Below, in pieces: positions 46,841 through 57,386 of a stretch of 64,000 nt of DNA. The position numbers and the translations under genes are program-made. The notes beneath the pieces were generated by a model that saw nothing but the letters and a program-made list of their open reading frames with translations, was not told the DNA's origin and did no database searches. The stretch comes from Micrasema longulum (lineage: Eukaryota; Arthropoda; Insecta; Trichoptera; Brachycentridae): assembly GCA_022494885.1 (NCBI GenBank), contig JAGVSM010004882.1, positions 62,001 through 126,000 of the forward strand, in the 5' to 3' direction. How positions within the stretch are numbered: the stretch's first letter is position 1; each line of letters opens with the position of its first letter.

Positions 46841-47225
46841 ATGACTAAAAGATATGAAAATATGGTATTTGAAAGAAAAATATTAAGGAAGATATTTGGT
46901 GCTGTCAACCAAAACGGAGTGTGGAGGAGACGGTTTAATCATGAATTAGAGGCACTGTATGGCGAACCCAACATTGCACAATTCATTAAAATAAGAAGAT
47001 TAGAATATCTGGGCCATGTGCACAGAATGAATGATAACCGTACCCTAAAAAGATTCCTTATACCACTCCGGAAGGCAGACGAATCAGAGGCAGACCAAAA
47101 TTAGGGTGGCTGAATAATGTGGAAAGTGACATTGAAGCAATTGGCCTGACGAACTGGAAAAGAACCGCAGGATGCAGGGACGAATGGACACAAATTCTGG
47201 AGGAGGCCAGGGCCCACAACGGGCT
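46841..47225 (+). mobile_element. RTE-type LINE C-terminus
   Basis: The frame from 46841 reads YENMVFERKILRKIFGAVNQ, GVWRRRFNHELEALYGEPNI, IKIRRLEYLGHVHRMNDNR. After one frame change comes LGWLNNVESDIEAIGLTNWK, DEWTQILEEARAHNGL, followed by stop. The series ERKILRxIFGP, NxELxxLY, RLxWxGHxxRM, and DR(D)EW(R) with AHxGL is the signature C-terminus of RTE-clade LINE ORFs. It ends with a short gatgatgatgaa tail at 47237-47248. 5' truncated and single frame-shifted. Confidence 0.85.
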
Positions 47226-47248
47226 GTAGCGCCACTGATGATGATGAA

Positions 47249-48065
47249 TGGTCTGCGCTAATTGAACGTAGTTATGCAGAAAGCAGCCACTCTAAAATTT
47301 AAAAAAAATGGGATATTGGTGTTATCGGGTGCTGTAAAGTCAATTCTATGTTTTGCTAAAAACAGCCAGACTACTTTCATACAAAGCACTGTAATAATTA
47401 CCCTTTCAAAATAATGTCGATCACAAAAACGGCTTTTCTCATTGCGCAGAATACACCTACAGGACTTGATTAAAACTGGTCATATTGATTAAAACTGGTA
47501 TAATTTTTACTGCGCATTTTATTTACACTATATTAATTATTAGTATTATGAACACAAAATTTCAAATAAAAAACGTGTTTGTTTAAATATGAATAAATAT
47601 ATGAAATTTTCTTAAGTGATTGTTTTTTTTCGCTCTAATCCGTTTAAAACATTAAATTTAATATCAATATTTTTAAAATCAATATTATGTAAATGAATAA
47701 TGCTTTAGTTTAAGTTTTGCAAAAGCGCCAGCACCAGATTAAATGAATATTTATATTTATAATTAAGTGTTTTTTATCCATAGCTTAAAATAATACATAT
47801 ACATCGAATACATATTATTATATTTTTAATATTAAGAATCGCAGCTAAATTCAGACGAACGCAGAAGCAAACTTGAATATTTTATGACCATATCATTAGC
47901 AACTAACAAAGCAATAGTTGTCTATGTCATGCTCATAAGAGCGTCTGAGTGCAAGAGAGACAGATATTATTTTCATAATGCATGAGCTTTTTCACAGATA
48001 CTACTCAATGCGTTTGTGTAAGTATTGCGAACGCGCCAGCTTTAAAAAAATCCATCAGTAACAGT
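47249..48065. other. AT-rich stretch
   Basis: Nothing recognised. Confidence 0.4.
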
Positions 48066-48162
48066 GTGTTAAGTGATTACTTAAACCTGCTATGGTCATA
48101 AGCCCTGAAAATGCCCAGACATCCCTATTACCTTATCATAAAGGTTTTCACGTTCTGTTGGA
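48066..48162 (-). mobile_element. rep-A fragment
   Basis: ttacttaaacctgctatggt, cataagccctgaaaatgccc, then tctgttggaattat. This is the reverse of the rep-A 5' part. Confidence 0.6.
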
Positions 48163-48180
48163 ATTATTATCATTATTATT

Positions 48181-48335
48181 ATTTGCACTACAACAGGCCA
48201 GGAGGTCAAATTACATCACAGAACACCCAGGCTTGAGAAAAATCACATTTTATTTTTGTGTTCTCACCGGGAATCGAACCCGGAACCTTCCGTCTGTGAG
48301 TCAAGCGTCTTGACCACTACACCACGGAGGCCGCC
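48181..48335 (-). mobile_element. SINE-B, best-preserved copy
   Basis: Minus strand: ggcggcctccgtggtgtagt, A-box-like TGGTGTAGTGG, exact B box GGTTCGATTCC, body ctcaagcctgggtgttctgt, tggcctgttgtagtgcaaat, then an ATA/ATG-type tail (plus strand ttattatcattattattatt). Inserted next to a rep-A fragment. Confidence 0.9.
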
Positions 48336-48904
48336 TCTGAAACAAGTGTCAAGAATTTGATATAGTTTTGGGTTTTAAAATAATCACATAATACGAGTAT
48401 GTTGATTTACTATTTTGTGAAATGTACATATATGTAACATCATCCAGATATGGACTTCTATAAATATTATATTATAATAAGTCATTGATTAGTGCGAATT
48501 AGTAAAATGTATAAATTATTATATTATTCGGCATTGGCATCCCCTTTTACTAACTTGACGTTTAAAATTATGCGTATAATAATGATGGTGAATAATCGTT
48601 ATACTAAAAATAAAATAAGGCATAGTAAATAGTAAACATTAAAAACAAATTGAAATCGCGAATTGTTTTATTTTTAGTAGGAAACCTATCCAGCATTGTT
48701 CTGTTTTTAGTGTACTTTTTTCATACACTTTTTCATATGATACTGTGTGGAACGTATTCCCCGTGTAAAAACATGTTTGTGTATATACACATGTTGGCAA
48801 ACCTCCTAGGGGGTGTCTAGTACCTACTTACAGGTATGACATCCAGTTTAGCGTGAAGCGTAATACTAATCATCTTTGCTTCGTGTAAATAAACAAAAAA
48901 TATC
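48336..48904. other. AT-rich stretch
   Basis: Nothing recognised. Confidence 0.35.
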
Positions 48905-48985
48905 TAAGATACATTGCGATTGGTATGCCAGTACAGTGTCCTATGCATCATTAGGTGCGGAAAGAAAATTATGATTATGATGACA
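48905..48985 (+). mobile_element. SINE-C 3' end with tail
   Basis: acattgcgattggtatgcca, gtacagtgtcctatgcatca, ttaggtgcggaaagaa, then ttatgattatgatgac. Terminal 80 bp of the family. Confidence 0.65.
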
Positions 48986-49149
48986 TACTAAGAATATTTT
49001 TTAATACATGTATCGATGCTTAGAGTAGTATTTTCAGTAAAACGAGAAGTATCATTTGATTGTTCAGTAAATAACTATTTAACAAGTGTTAACATCGCGA
49101 TAGTATCTCCAAAAGTTAAAATAACAATTTGTTATTTGATTTCGGATAG

Positions 49150-49262
49150 CACAAACACGTCCACAGGACCAGTTTCCAAACTTTTTTTAATGCGGAGGAG
49201 AAAACATCTCCGGGAATTCGATCCATAACTCATAAGGTACAAGTGTACCGGCCTAACGATCC
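49150..49262 (-). mobile_element. SINE-C head fragment
   Basis: Plus strand: catctccgggaattcgatcc ataactcat and ggcctaacgatcctg, the reverse of the B box and A-box region. It follows the 48905 fragment by about 160 bp but is in the opposite orientation, so it is a separate insertion. Confidence 0.45.
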
Positions 49263-49587
49263 TGTATCTTAATATTTTATAATAGATTGCCACTATTCGC
49301 TTTCGAGATGACAGTTGGGATAAAATATCGTCATTATTTCTAAGGTTTACGCCGTTAGGTTCGTAAGTTATCTAAATATACCTGGGCCGGCCCTCCGGTA
49401 CCCCGAGCACCACTAAATGGGAAAATGCCCACACATAAAAAGTACACGTTACGAGCTCCCATTCTCTAAAAACTCTCATGTTAGATACACAAGGTAACCT
49501 TTAAAAAATAGCCCGCATGTGCCCTAAAATTATCTTAAAGGCTTTTTTTATAAAAATTAAATACACGGAATACAAAAATATATTAAC
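49263..49587. other. Unassigned stretch
   Basis: A GC-rich word (gggccggccctccggtaccc) near 49384 has no recognised context. Confidence 0.3.
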
Positions 49588-49965
49588 AATATTAGAGTTT
49601 GTTCAAATGTTTTAGACAAAATATTGGATTTAACCCCCTCGGGAGTCATTAAGATTAACAAATTGCAACAAGGATGGAGAATACCTTATATAAGGGATAT
49701 GAAAGTTCCGACATTTAAAGAGCTTACGACCTGTCATTGGCTGGTTTAAGTGGCCACTTTACACACTGTGTTACATTCACCGTTTTGCCTATTTTTAAAC
49801 ATCCATATTTCTTTAATTCTTCCATTTGTTGATTTTAGTGATGTTAAAGAGCTGAAACCTTTATTGTTGTGAAGAAATTCATCTAGCTGAATTATTTTCA
49901 ATACTTGGCAACGCCTGAAAACAATTTTCCAATTTTTAAACTTCTTCTTGGACCAGTTGGTTTTA
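49588..49965 (+). mobile_element. rep-A element, full length
   Basis: 5' terminus (agagtttgttcaaatgtttt, accccctcgggagtcattaa), core (gacctgtcattggctggttt, aagtggccactttacacact), 3' block (ttccatttgttgattttagt, aaagagctgaaacctttatt), cttcttcttggaccagttgg. It is the most complete plus-strand copy and abuts a minus-strand copy. Confidence 0.85.
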
Positions 49966-50265
49966 TTACAATATTTGCGTTTGTCCAAATATTTGTAGAC
50001 AAAAGACTGGATTTCAACCCCTCGGAAGTCATTGAGGTTAACAAATTTCATAAAGGTTTCAGCTCTTTAACTTCACTAAAATTGACAAATGGAAGAATTT
50101 AATAAATATGGATATTAAAACTTAGGCAAAATAGTGAATGTAACACAGTTTGTAAAGTGACCACTTAAACCAGCCAATGACAGGTCGTGAGCCCTATAAA
50201 TGTCTAGACTTCCATATTCCCTTATTTAAGGTATTCTTTATCCCTGTTGTAATTTGTTAAAAATA
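49966..50265 (-). mobile_element. rep-A element, second half of a head-to-head pair
   Basis: Starts with the family terminus (tttgtccaaatatttgtaga, acccctcggaagtcattgag), then the 3' block, core and 5' part in reverse, ending tatccctgttgtaatttgtt. With 49588-49965 it makes an inverted repeat of some 680 bp with arms over 200 bp. Confidence 0.85.
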
Positions 50266-50519
50266 TATTAGTTCAAAATTTTAGCTACATATTTACCAAT
50301 ATTTAGATACATTTTATATAATTTTAAAGGCAAATTAATACATTTAGGATCCAAATTTATTTATACTAGAACAGTAGGTACTTTTGAATAAAACGATGTA
50401 TTCGAATAAACATTATTCCCGAGGCGAGTTTTCGAGAGAAAGCGACTATTCAGTTTGATTTGAAGGAATTTTAAACAGAAATTATTTTTCGTATAAATAA
50501 TGTCACTGTTAATAAAGAC

Positions 50520-50650
50520 TGCCTTACATTGCACTCGTCCTCGCGGGAGACCTTCCACAAGATGGACGGACAGCTGGGAATTCACCTCACAGGAGGAACA
50601 GCCCTCTGGAGAACAGAACATAAGTCCAAAGCAAGAAGAAGAAGACTGTT
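50520..50650 (+). mobile_element. Short LINE C-terminal fragment
   Basis: TRPRGRPSTRWTDSWEFTSQ. The GRPxxRW(T/V)D motif precedes the end of RTE/CR1-type LINE ORFs. A gaagaagaaga tail follows at 50630-50645. Too short to place in a family. Confidence 0.45.
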
Positions 50651-51055
50651 AATAAATGTACAGTGCGTTTGAATGTTTAGTAAATTAATGTGTCAGTGCC
50701 TGTCGATCAAAGTAAACATACAAATTTCGTTTGTGTAAGTAGTCACACTAGAATGATAACTTATTATTACGCACACATAAAGCAGAGGGTGTTTAAGATT
50801 TGAATGGACTGTATATCGAATATAAGTTAATTATTTAAAGGAATATAAAAAATACCTATTTATGTAATAAACAAATTTACTGTTTTATGCGATTTGTATA
50901 GGTACATGGATGTCAATTGTGAAAGGGAAAATCATTTCAATAAAAAAATTATAACGTTTTTTAAAGTACGTTTTTTATGACTAACTTTGTGATTTTAAAT
51001 GTATAATAATATTTTTTGTATCTAAATAAGTGATTACCAAAATAGCTAAAACCCA
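50651..51055. other. AT-rich stretch
   Basis: Nothing recognised. Confidence 0.35.
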
Positions 51056-51112
51056 GACCGACCGGTTTTGGTAACAGAACGGGTTCCTTTGTCTATAGTC
51101 AAAGCACTTACA
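51056..51112 (+). repeat. Dispersed repeat H (CCGACCGGTTT), copy 2
   Basis: accgaccggttttggtaaca, then gttcctttgtctatagtcaa. Compare 24488-24545. Confidence 0.4.
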
Positions 51113-51419
51113 AGAAGTAGAATATACTACTAAATGCTCCTAAAAAGCAACCTTATTTTCTCTTATGAAAAACAAACTCGATATGAATAGAAGTAAATAA
51201 ATAAAAAAAATGCATTCATACAATAATAACAACCATAAATCATTGTGGTTTCGATATAACTAAACTATGTCCTATGAGCCTGTTAAAATAAAAATTGCTG
51301 AGTAATTTTTAATGCAATACAATGTCATATAATGCATAATTTTTAAATAAATTACATCGATCTCGGGTAGAACCTTTTTCAATTACATTCGTTTCATTTT
51401 AATAAAAGCATATTTTCCA

Positions 51420-51820
51420 AATTAAAATCGCTCACCCTGTTTATTTTATTTGCATAGTTTTGATTTAAATAATTTGACCATATATCACGTGGATCCGATA
51501 ACCGGAATGAAATGAATTATAAGCTTACTAAGGAATTTAGCACTTCCCGTTTCTGCAAATTAAATTGAACTTTTAAAAATTACTTTATATTGTCAGACAT
51601 TAACAATTGCAAAATACATGCATCGTGCAAGCTGCAGTTTCGCAACGTGTCAACAAAATGCATCGGCTCGCGTAATATATTTGAAACTTATGCATATGCG
51701 GGAACATCACACCTTTGAATTCGATTAATAAAACGGATTCATTTGCATTTCGGCCGTTTTTCATCGATATCGTTTGGGGTTCATAGCCAATCTTGTGTCA
51801 CGATTTTCGATAACCTTAAT
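51420..51820. promoter_or_regulatory. Repeat-free block with two octamers, possible regulatory region
   Basis: ATTTGCAT occurs at 51448-51455 and 51741-51748 (POU-factor octamer in reverse). In between are homeodomain-like and palindromic words (tttattttatttgca, atgcatatgc, atcgatat). No coding frame and no repeat match. The regulatory role is inferred only from word content. Confidence 0.2.
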
Positions 51821-52244
51821 AAAAAAGTAATGAAAACGCATTCAACATTATACAATTTGATGTTATAACTTTATTTTAGTTTCAATGCCTTATTACAGCA
51901 TTTTATAGTACCTACTCGTATATAAGATTGCCTGTTGGTACCTACTTCAACAATTGTTAGTACGAGTATATTAACATTTTAATTTAATATATTTGACTAA
52001 ACGTTTGTATATAACCACTTACAGACTTTTCTATGTCTACCGGTTTCGAGACGTACCCGTTACTTCGCCAGGACACCAATTAAACCAACATGCAAATCAA
52101 CATGCAAAACCCACCATACACCTTTACCATAGTTGTTGCGCAAAAATATAAAACCAACACGACATGCATTTTAATAAGTACATGCACTGATTTTTTTTAT
52201 TTTTATTTTTTTTATAAAGGAGTTGCTTTATTATTTACCTTGCT

Positions 52245-52560
52245 GAGTTCCTCCAGGGTATGCTTGGTTACAGCAGTTTGAAGACTAGAAGGAATGTGTA
52301 TTTAACAATGCACTTCTTTCGGTTGTTGCGCGGTATTATTGACAACCCTGAAATTATGCGGAGCATTAGCTTTTATGTTCCTGATAATTACGTTAGACAG
52401 CGTCAGCATAGACTGTTTCACATTCCAATATACAGGACCAACCTGCCAACGGTTATGCCTGTTGGAAAGGCTATCTCTATGTTGAACAATATCACTTTGG
52501 ACATTGTCATTTTTCACGTCTCTGAGGGAGTTTTTCGTAACAAGATTCTTTTACTTTTTT
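52245..52560 (+). mobile_element. LINE C-terminus, family R, inside the inverted repeats
   Basis: The frame from 52260 reads MLGYSSLKTRRNVYLTMHFF, GIIDNPEIMRSISFYVPDN, RQRQHRLFHIPIYRTNLPT, VMPVGKA. Closely similar to 27635-27930 on the other strand. 100 codons remain. Confidence 0.8.
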
Positions 52561-52620
52561 AACATATTATTCTTTGAATATTATGTATACTAATGTGTTT
52601 TTTTTAATATATACCTAATT

Positions 52621-52845
52621 TTACCTAATTATTTCTAGACTGCCATCTGTGTAGATCCTTAACTCTTCCTGCGCCGTCCCAGGCAGAACCTGATCATCAT
52701 AGCCGTGATCCATCGGATAGCGCTCTGCCGGATGAGGAAGTGAGAAATAGTCTCCCACTCCCTGGTAAAATCTGTCCTGCGGCAAGTCTTGCAAAGTGAG
52801 GCTCTTCTTCACCTCATATGCTTCTGCAAGCTCCCTGATCCTCAT
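52621..52845 (-). mobile_element. LINE fragment reaching an RNase H start motif
   Basis: Minus frame MRIRELAEAYEVKKSLTLQD, DRFYQGVGDYFSLPHPAERY, PMDHGYDDQVLPG, then EELRIYTDGSL. The IYTDGS motif is the first catalytic strand of the RNase H domain found in Jockey/R1/I-type LINEs; the upstream part is the RT-RNase H linker. Opposite in orientation to the neighbouring family R piece. Confidence 0.6.
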
Positions 52846-53165
52846 GCCCTGATTAGGACAACAATGCTCTGATAAAATTTTGAAAATATTCGGTTTTTTG
52901 AGAATTAATGAAAAAAGTAGAGGGGATGGAGGAAGGGGGTAAGTTTAATAAGTTTAATAGGGTGACCATTACAGTGGAACATCGTATGAAGGACTATATT
53001 GGAAATTTGTTTGATTATTAGCAAAGGAACTTTTTTTTAAAAGGTTTCCTAATAATGTTGGTTTGCATGTTGGTTTAATTGGTGTCTTTGTTAATTGGCA
53101 TCTCGAAACCGGTAAACAGAGAAAAGTCGGTAAGTGGGTATATACAAATATTTAATAACGTTTAG

Positions 53166-53454
53166 TAATTGTTTGACCACAAAGTTAATGCTTTAAATAT
53201 TAATAATAATAAATTGGACATTATTCTATAAAGTTATATTTTTTTACTGCTTAAAGTGACGTTGTGTTCAGCGTATTCAGTTATTATACACGAGATCTCG
53301 AGTTCGGTTGCCGTTTTGAAGTTTTAAATAAAGATATTATACTTGTATAGTGAGTAAAACACGTTGATTTCAAAACTAAACGACGAAAAAGTTTTTGTGT
53401 ATTAATCCTAAGTAGAATGCGCATGTTGACATCAATTATTGAATAACAAAGTCT
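53166..53454. other. AT-rich spacer
   Basis: Nothing recognised. Confidence 0.3.
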
Positions 53455-53794
53455 CAAATTAAGTTATAGTGTAAGGCTGAGATATGCATCATCGGCAGAA
53501 TCAAGAAAGGGGTGCTGGGTTGGTTCGGACATGTAGAGTGAATAGACAGCGAAAGAACGGCTAACAGGATCTAAGACGCGAATGTTGATGGATGCAGAAA
53601 ACGAGGAAGACCGAGAAAGACATGGCGCGATCAAGTCCATCAAATACTTGAAGATGGACATGTCAAAAGTAAAAATAATCGGCGTGCGTGCATGAGAAGA
53701 TGTATGAATGTAAAGGAAGTATGATCTGTATACAAAGATAGAGTGATATGGCGTTCTATTCTCTCTGCCTACCTCCACGGTAAAACGGCGTGAT
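53455..53794 (+). mobile_element. LINE C-terminus, NRRAC/TTTG-tail family, best copy
   Basis: IIGRIKKGVLGWFGHVE, IDSERTANRI, ANVDGCRKRGRPRKTWRDQV, HQILEDGHVKSKNNRRACMR, RCMNVKEV, then VIWRSILSAYLHGKTA at the end. It is the KGxLxWFGHVERM...GRPRxTWxDQV...NRRACMxR...DRxxWRxI C-terminus of an RTE/CR1-like LINE. In-frame stops are present at the E* positions. The TTTG array follows directly, so it is the authentic 3' end. Confidence 0.85.
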
Positions 53795-53908
53795 GGTTTG
53801 TTTGTTTGTTTGTTTGTTTGTTTGTTTGTTTGTTTGTTTGTTTGTTTGTTTGTTTGTTTGTTTGTTTGTTTGTTTGTTTGTTTGTTTGTTTGTTTGTTTG
53901 TTTGTTTA
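53795..53908 (+). repeat. (TTTG)n microsatellite, LINE tail
   Basis: About 28 uninterrupted TTTG units attached to the LINE 3' end. Shorter, decayed versions follow the family members at 6560 and 45005. Confidence 0.95.
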
Positions 53909-53970
53909 TTAGTATTTCAATAAATAATTGTATTTTCGTCGCGACTTTTTAGCTTTTGATTTCCTATTAT

Positions 53971-54007
53971 TAATTGAATCAGCATTCACTTCGTAACACT
54001 TCATTTA
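53971..54007 (+). repeat. 36-bp word, inverted partner at 57540-57575
   Basis: taattgaatcagcattcact then tcgtaacacttcatt. The reverse complement occurs at 57540-57575 with one mismatch. Confidence 0.8.
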
Positions 54008-54376
54008 AAATAATGAAATCGTGCAAGACTAATAACAACGTTTTATTGAGTGAAAATGTCCCTCAAAATTACATATTTGGGCAAATCATAAGAATGCAAA
54101 TATTTCTTTTTTTAAAAATTATAATATTTTTTTCCTCTCGAAATTCAGGTATCCCGCATAAACTTTCTTAATTTATTTTTGACTTTTATATGTCACCAAG
54201 TGCTTTGAATATTAAAATTGTTAAACATAATTTTAATAATTAAACCGAACTCTGATTTAAGACGACTAATTTATTTTACCTTATTTAAAAAAAAAAATAA
54301 AAAAATCCGACGGTTATTTCGCCTTGTTAGGGCATCTTTAAACAAATGATAATGTATGAGAGCCTGAAGGTCCTTA
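54008..54376. other. AT-rich stretch
   Basis: Nothing recognised. Confidence 0.35.
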
Positions 54377-54727
54377 TACAGGGTGTTCTTTAAACCCTGT
54401 CACATCCAAAACCACGATGCTCAGTATGGGCCAGAAGACATATTAGCATATTTAAAAAAATATTTAGAACAAAGAAAAAGTTCAAAAATAAAATATTAAA
54501 AAAAACAAATGGTTGCTTACTTCTGCAGAGGAGAAGTGAGGGGAGCGCGGCGCAGTGTCAGACTCCCCCTTTCTCGCTCCTTGTTTCGCAACCATTTGCT
54601 TTTTTGAAATTTTAATTTTTAAAATTTTATTCGTTCTAAAAAAATATTTTAATATGCCAATATGTCTTCTTGCTCATACTGATCATCGTGGTTTCGGATG
54701 TGATAGGGTTTAAAAAAACACCCTGGA
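54377..54727. mobile_element. Foldback MITE with GC-rich centre (family M2), second copy
   Basis: Starts TA then cagggtgttctttaaaccct and ends ctaaaccc-type sequence, then aaacaccctg. The arms match each other and the copy at 34618-34977 (aaccacgatgctcagtatgg versus catactgatcatcgtggttt). The centre gaggggagcgcggcgcagtg is GC-rich but differs from the first copy. The right TA flank is altered to GA. Confidence 0.85.
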
Positions 54728-54899
54728 TACAGTTATGCAATTCTAGGTACTTGAGTAATAATGTTCAGCGTGTATGATTACAAACAATTATCCAATTTTT
54801 TTTTGTTTAAAAAAAAAAAAACACATAAGTAGACTCGAATCAGTGTTTGATTTTTATATTAAAACATTCATCATAACATTAATTCTAACTTTCTACATC

Positions 54900-55075
54900 G
54901 CCAAAGTTTTGATTTGTGTATCATCTTCCCCGGTGCCTTTTCGGGGTCCCCCCGACGCCGCGTCGATACGCGACGCGTGACTTGGCGATCACTGCAGCGA
55001 GAGCATTTTTGTCCTCCGCTACTCTAAGGACGACTGCTGATTGATGTACTCGCCATAGTGATTCCCAGGAGCTGA
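54900..55075 (-). mobile_element. Possible LINE C-terminal fragment
   Basis: The minus frame contains LRVAEDKNALAAVIAKSRVA and RRGVGGTPKRH in GC-rich sequence. A VAEDRxxW-type end is common in insect LINE and transposon ORFs, but the Trp is absent. Weak. Confidence 0.35.
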
Positions 55076-55080
55076 TGACC

Positions 55081-55235
55081 AGGCCCCGTATTACAATGGG
55101 AACTTAACATTTATATTCAATTTTATCAAAAGAATGAAATTGATTTTTCCGTATGAAAAATAAAAGCTGCGTACATTTTTTTTCTAAACAATTATAGATT
55201 ACCGACGAAGATACTTTTCATACAAACACACACTT
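55081..55235 (+). mobile_element. M1 MITE, left half
   Basis: aggccccgtattacaatggg, aacttaacat and gattaccgacgaagatactt match 1569-1807. It is cut off where a rep-A end begins. Confidence 0.75.
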
Positions 55236-55320
55236 TTTCAACAATATTTTGAGTTTGTCCAAATTTTTGTAGATAAGAACTGGATTCAACTCCTTAGCGA
55301 GCTGTTAATATTAATAATAA
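55236..55320 (+). mobile_element. rep-A 5' end
   Basis: atattttgagtttgtccaaa, ttcaactccttagcgagctg. No core. Confidence 0.7.
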
Positions 55321-55332
55321 TAATATTAATAA

Positions 55333-55400
55333 TGGCGGCCTCCGTAGTGTAGTGGTCAAGACGTGAGTCCACAATACTAACACGGGACCACGACCCGGTT
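55333..55400 (+). mobile_element. SINE-B head
   Basis: atggcggcctccgtagtgta gtggtcaagacgtgagtcc. The tRNA-like head is intact through the A box; the B box is decayed (gaccacgacccgg). Confidence 0.65.
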
Positions 55401-56154
55401 ATTTTTTATTTGTATAAATGATTTATTTGTTCCAGCTAATGAATCGCTCGCCCAACTCAAGAACCTGAAAGTGAATTCAATATATCGTTTTTTATCCCGA
55501 ATAGAGGTTAAACAATTATTTTTAATAATTTTAAATAATTGTCCAAGCTATTGTACCATATATTTTTTAACTAATTTATTTCGATTCAAATACCAATTTG
55601 CATTCCCATGAGTTCTAGATAAAATGATTCAGGGCTCTTTAAATTAGGGATTTAAGATTACATTTGACGAAAATCAAGTTAAGTGAAGAAGATTCAACTC
55701 TGGCTGTTATGGTGAAGCGGAGTACCGCTTGCTGTAAGCTAACTGCGGGATAAATGAAAACAAACAAGCGTCAGTGCCCTCAGGGGGAGGTAATTCTGTA
55801 CTTCACGCTATAGTATAAAGTTTATAGGGTGGCGAGTAAGGAAACCACAATTGGAGGTTGTGTCTTATTATTAATTACGTGTGTGTGTGTTCCTCGTTTG
55901 ATTTACCGCAACGTTTTGCGGTTCGTGTTGCGGTCGACATAAGATATTATTATCTCGGGGGAAGAAAATATCGCGTTAATCCGAATGTATAACTAAAAGC
56001 TCTTTGTAATTCTTGACATAAGATAGGTATACGAGTACACGAAAACCCTATTAAAGTAGTGGCGAAAATATGTCACAGCTTACGGATTTTTTTAGTAATT
56101 GGCACCAAAGATCTTTAAAAAGCTTATTGTGTGCATAAAAGCTTTGCAGTGTGC
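55401..56154. other. Unassigned stretch
   Basis: A short (TG)n run near 55878-55890. No gene recognised. Confidence 0.35.
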
Positions 56155-56460
56155 TAAAATAATAAAAAAAACATATGGGTAAATGGCATAACTCTGCTCC
56201 ATAATATCTAAGAAAACTCTGCATTCCAGATGAACTAGCTGACAGACGTCTTACTCTTAGATCAGCTACATCGACGTCGAGAGGAAAAGTTATTATACCT
56301 ATAGGCAAACGGCTCACTAAATTTGGCGAACGCGCATTTGCGGTCGCAGGCCCTATGGCATGGAATGCTCTCCCGCAGAGGTGCGAAACTGTAAGAGTAA
56401 AGTGATGTTTCGGAAAAAACTTAAAACCCCCTCGTTCTCTAAATCATTTGAATAAACCCT
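56155..56460 (+). mobile_element. CR1/L2-like LINE C-terminal relic
   Basis: YLRKLCIPDELADRRLTLRS, ATSTSRGKVIIPIGKRLTKF, GERAFAVAGPMAWNALPQRC. The pattern RxSLRS...VPRxRxxxxGxRAFxVAGPxxWNxLP is the CR1/L2 ORF2 end. A frame change follows. Confidence 0.8.
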
Positions 56461-56589
56461 TAGCATGTGATAAAGTACATTGTTTTTCTTAAATTACAAA
56501 TTTAAAAAGTTAAAATTAAATTTATTTCTTTATATAATCACTTTTTAAAGAACCCTTGAGGTATTTTATAAAATATTATAAGTTATCCC

Positions 56590-57310
56590 TAATTGCTGTT
56601 GAAGTCTCATATAAATTCTATTGTTGAAAAAGCTTACCAAATGCTGGGCTTCATTTTAAGAATTTCCAAACCATTTTAAAAACCAAATACATTAAAAACA
56701 TTATACAACACTTTAGTACGCAGTAATTTGGAGTTTGCATCCGTTGTGTGGAGCCCACAATACATAACAAACATAGAAAAGATTGAAAATGTTCAACGAA
56801 ATTTTTTTAAATACCTAGATTATAAAAACAATTAAACGCTTTGTACTTACAGCCAATCTGTCAAGCAAAATGGATTTTTTACCCTTGAAAATAGACGCAC
56901 TGTATCTGAATTATGCTATTTACACAAATTATTAAATAATACTCTCTTTTAACCTACACTCCAAAATTAATCTAAATGTCCCCTTTCGCGTGACAAGAAA
57001 AAAGTATTTATTCCATCTGCCAGTCTGTAGCACTAACTATGCACAACACTCTTTCCTCTATCGTTATTGCTCTTACTAAAGTGTTTTTTTTCCATCTATT
57101 ACTATTTAATGATGCACACACCTGAACACTTACTTACACACTAATACACATAAACTACACTTACTCTCATACAAATACACATAAACACATTCTTTTGTTG
57201 TAACACAATTTAATAATATGTATGATTTTTATTTAGAAACTTTGCTGGTCTGTCTTTAAACTGTATTTAGAAAAAAAATTATTCTTTCATTGTCGACTGT
57301 TTGTTTCTTT
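56590..57310 (+). mobile_element. LINE C-terminus and 3' UTR, 5' truncated
   Basis: KAYQMLGFILRISKPF, LKTLYNTLVRSNLEFASVVW, SPQYITNIEKIENVQRNFFK, YLDYKNN, then frame changes and SVKQNGFFTLENRRTVSELC, YLHKLLNN. The LVRSxLEYASVVWSP...IExVQRxFxKYL...RRxxxxLxxLxKLLNN series is CR1/Jockey-type. It ends in aaaataaataaaataaaaat. The same lineage as 4690-5205 is possible. Confidence 0.85.
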
Positions 57311-57386
57311 AAAATAAATAAAATAAAAATAAATAAACAAACAATAATTAAAAATAATTAATGTATAAATAAATATTATTTTACTT

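Larger units (their letters stand above)
51990..53165. mobile_element. Element with about 100-bp inverted termini enclosing LINE pieces
   Basis: The left arm 51990-52105 (ctaaacg, ttgtatataaccacttacag, acttttctatgtctaccggt, ttcgagac, gacaccaattaaaccaacat, gcaaatc) is repeated as reverse complement at 53060-53165 with mismatches mainly around 52055-52068. The roughly 950 bp between them holds a plus-strand and a minus-strand LINE fragment plus AT-rich filler. Either a DNA element with nested LINE insertions, or two facing MITE copies. Confidence 0.65.
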
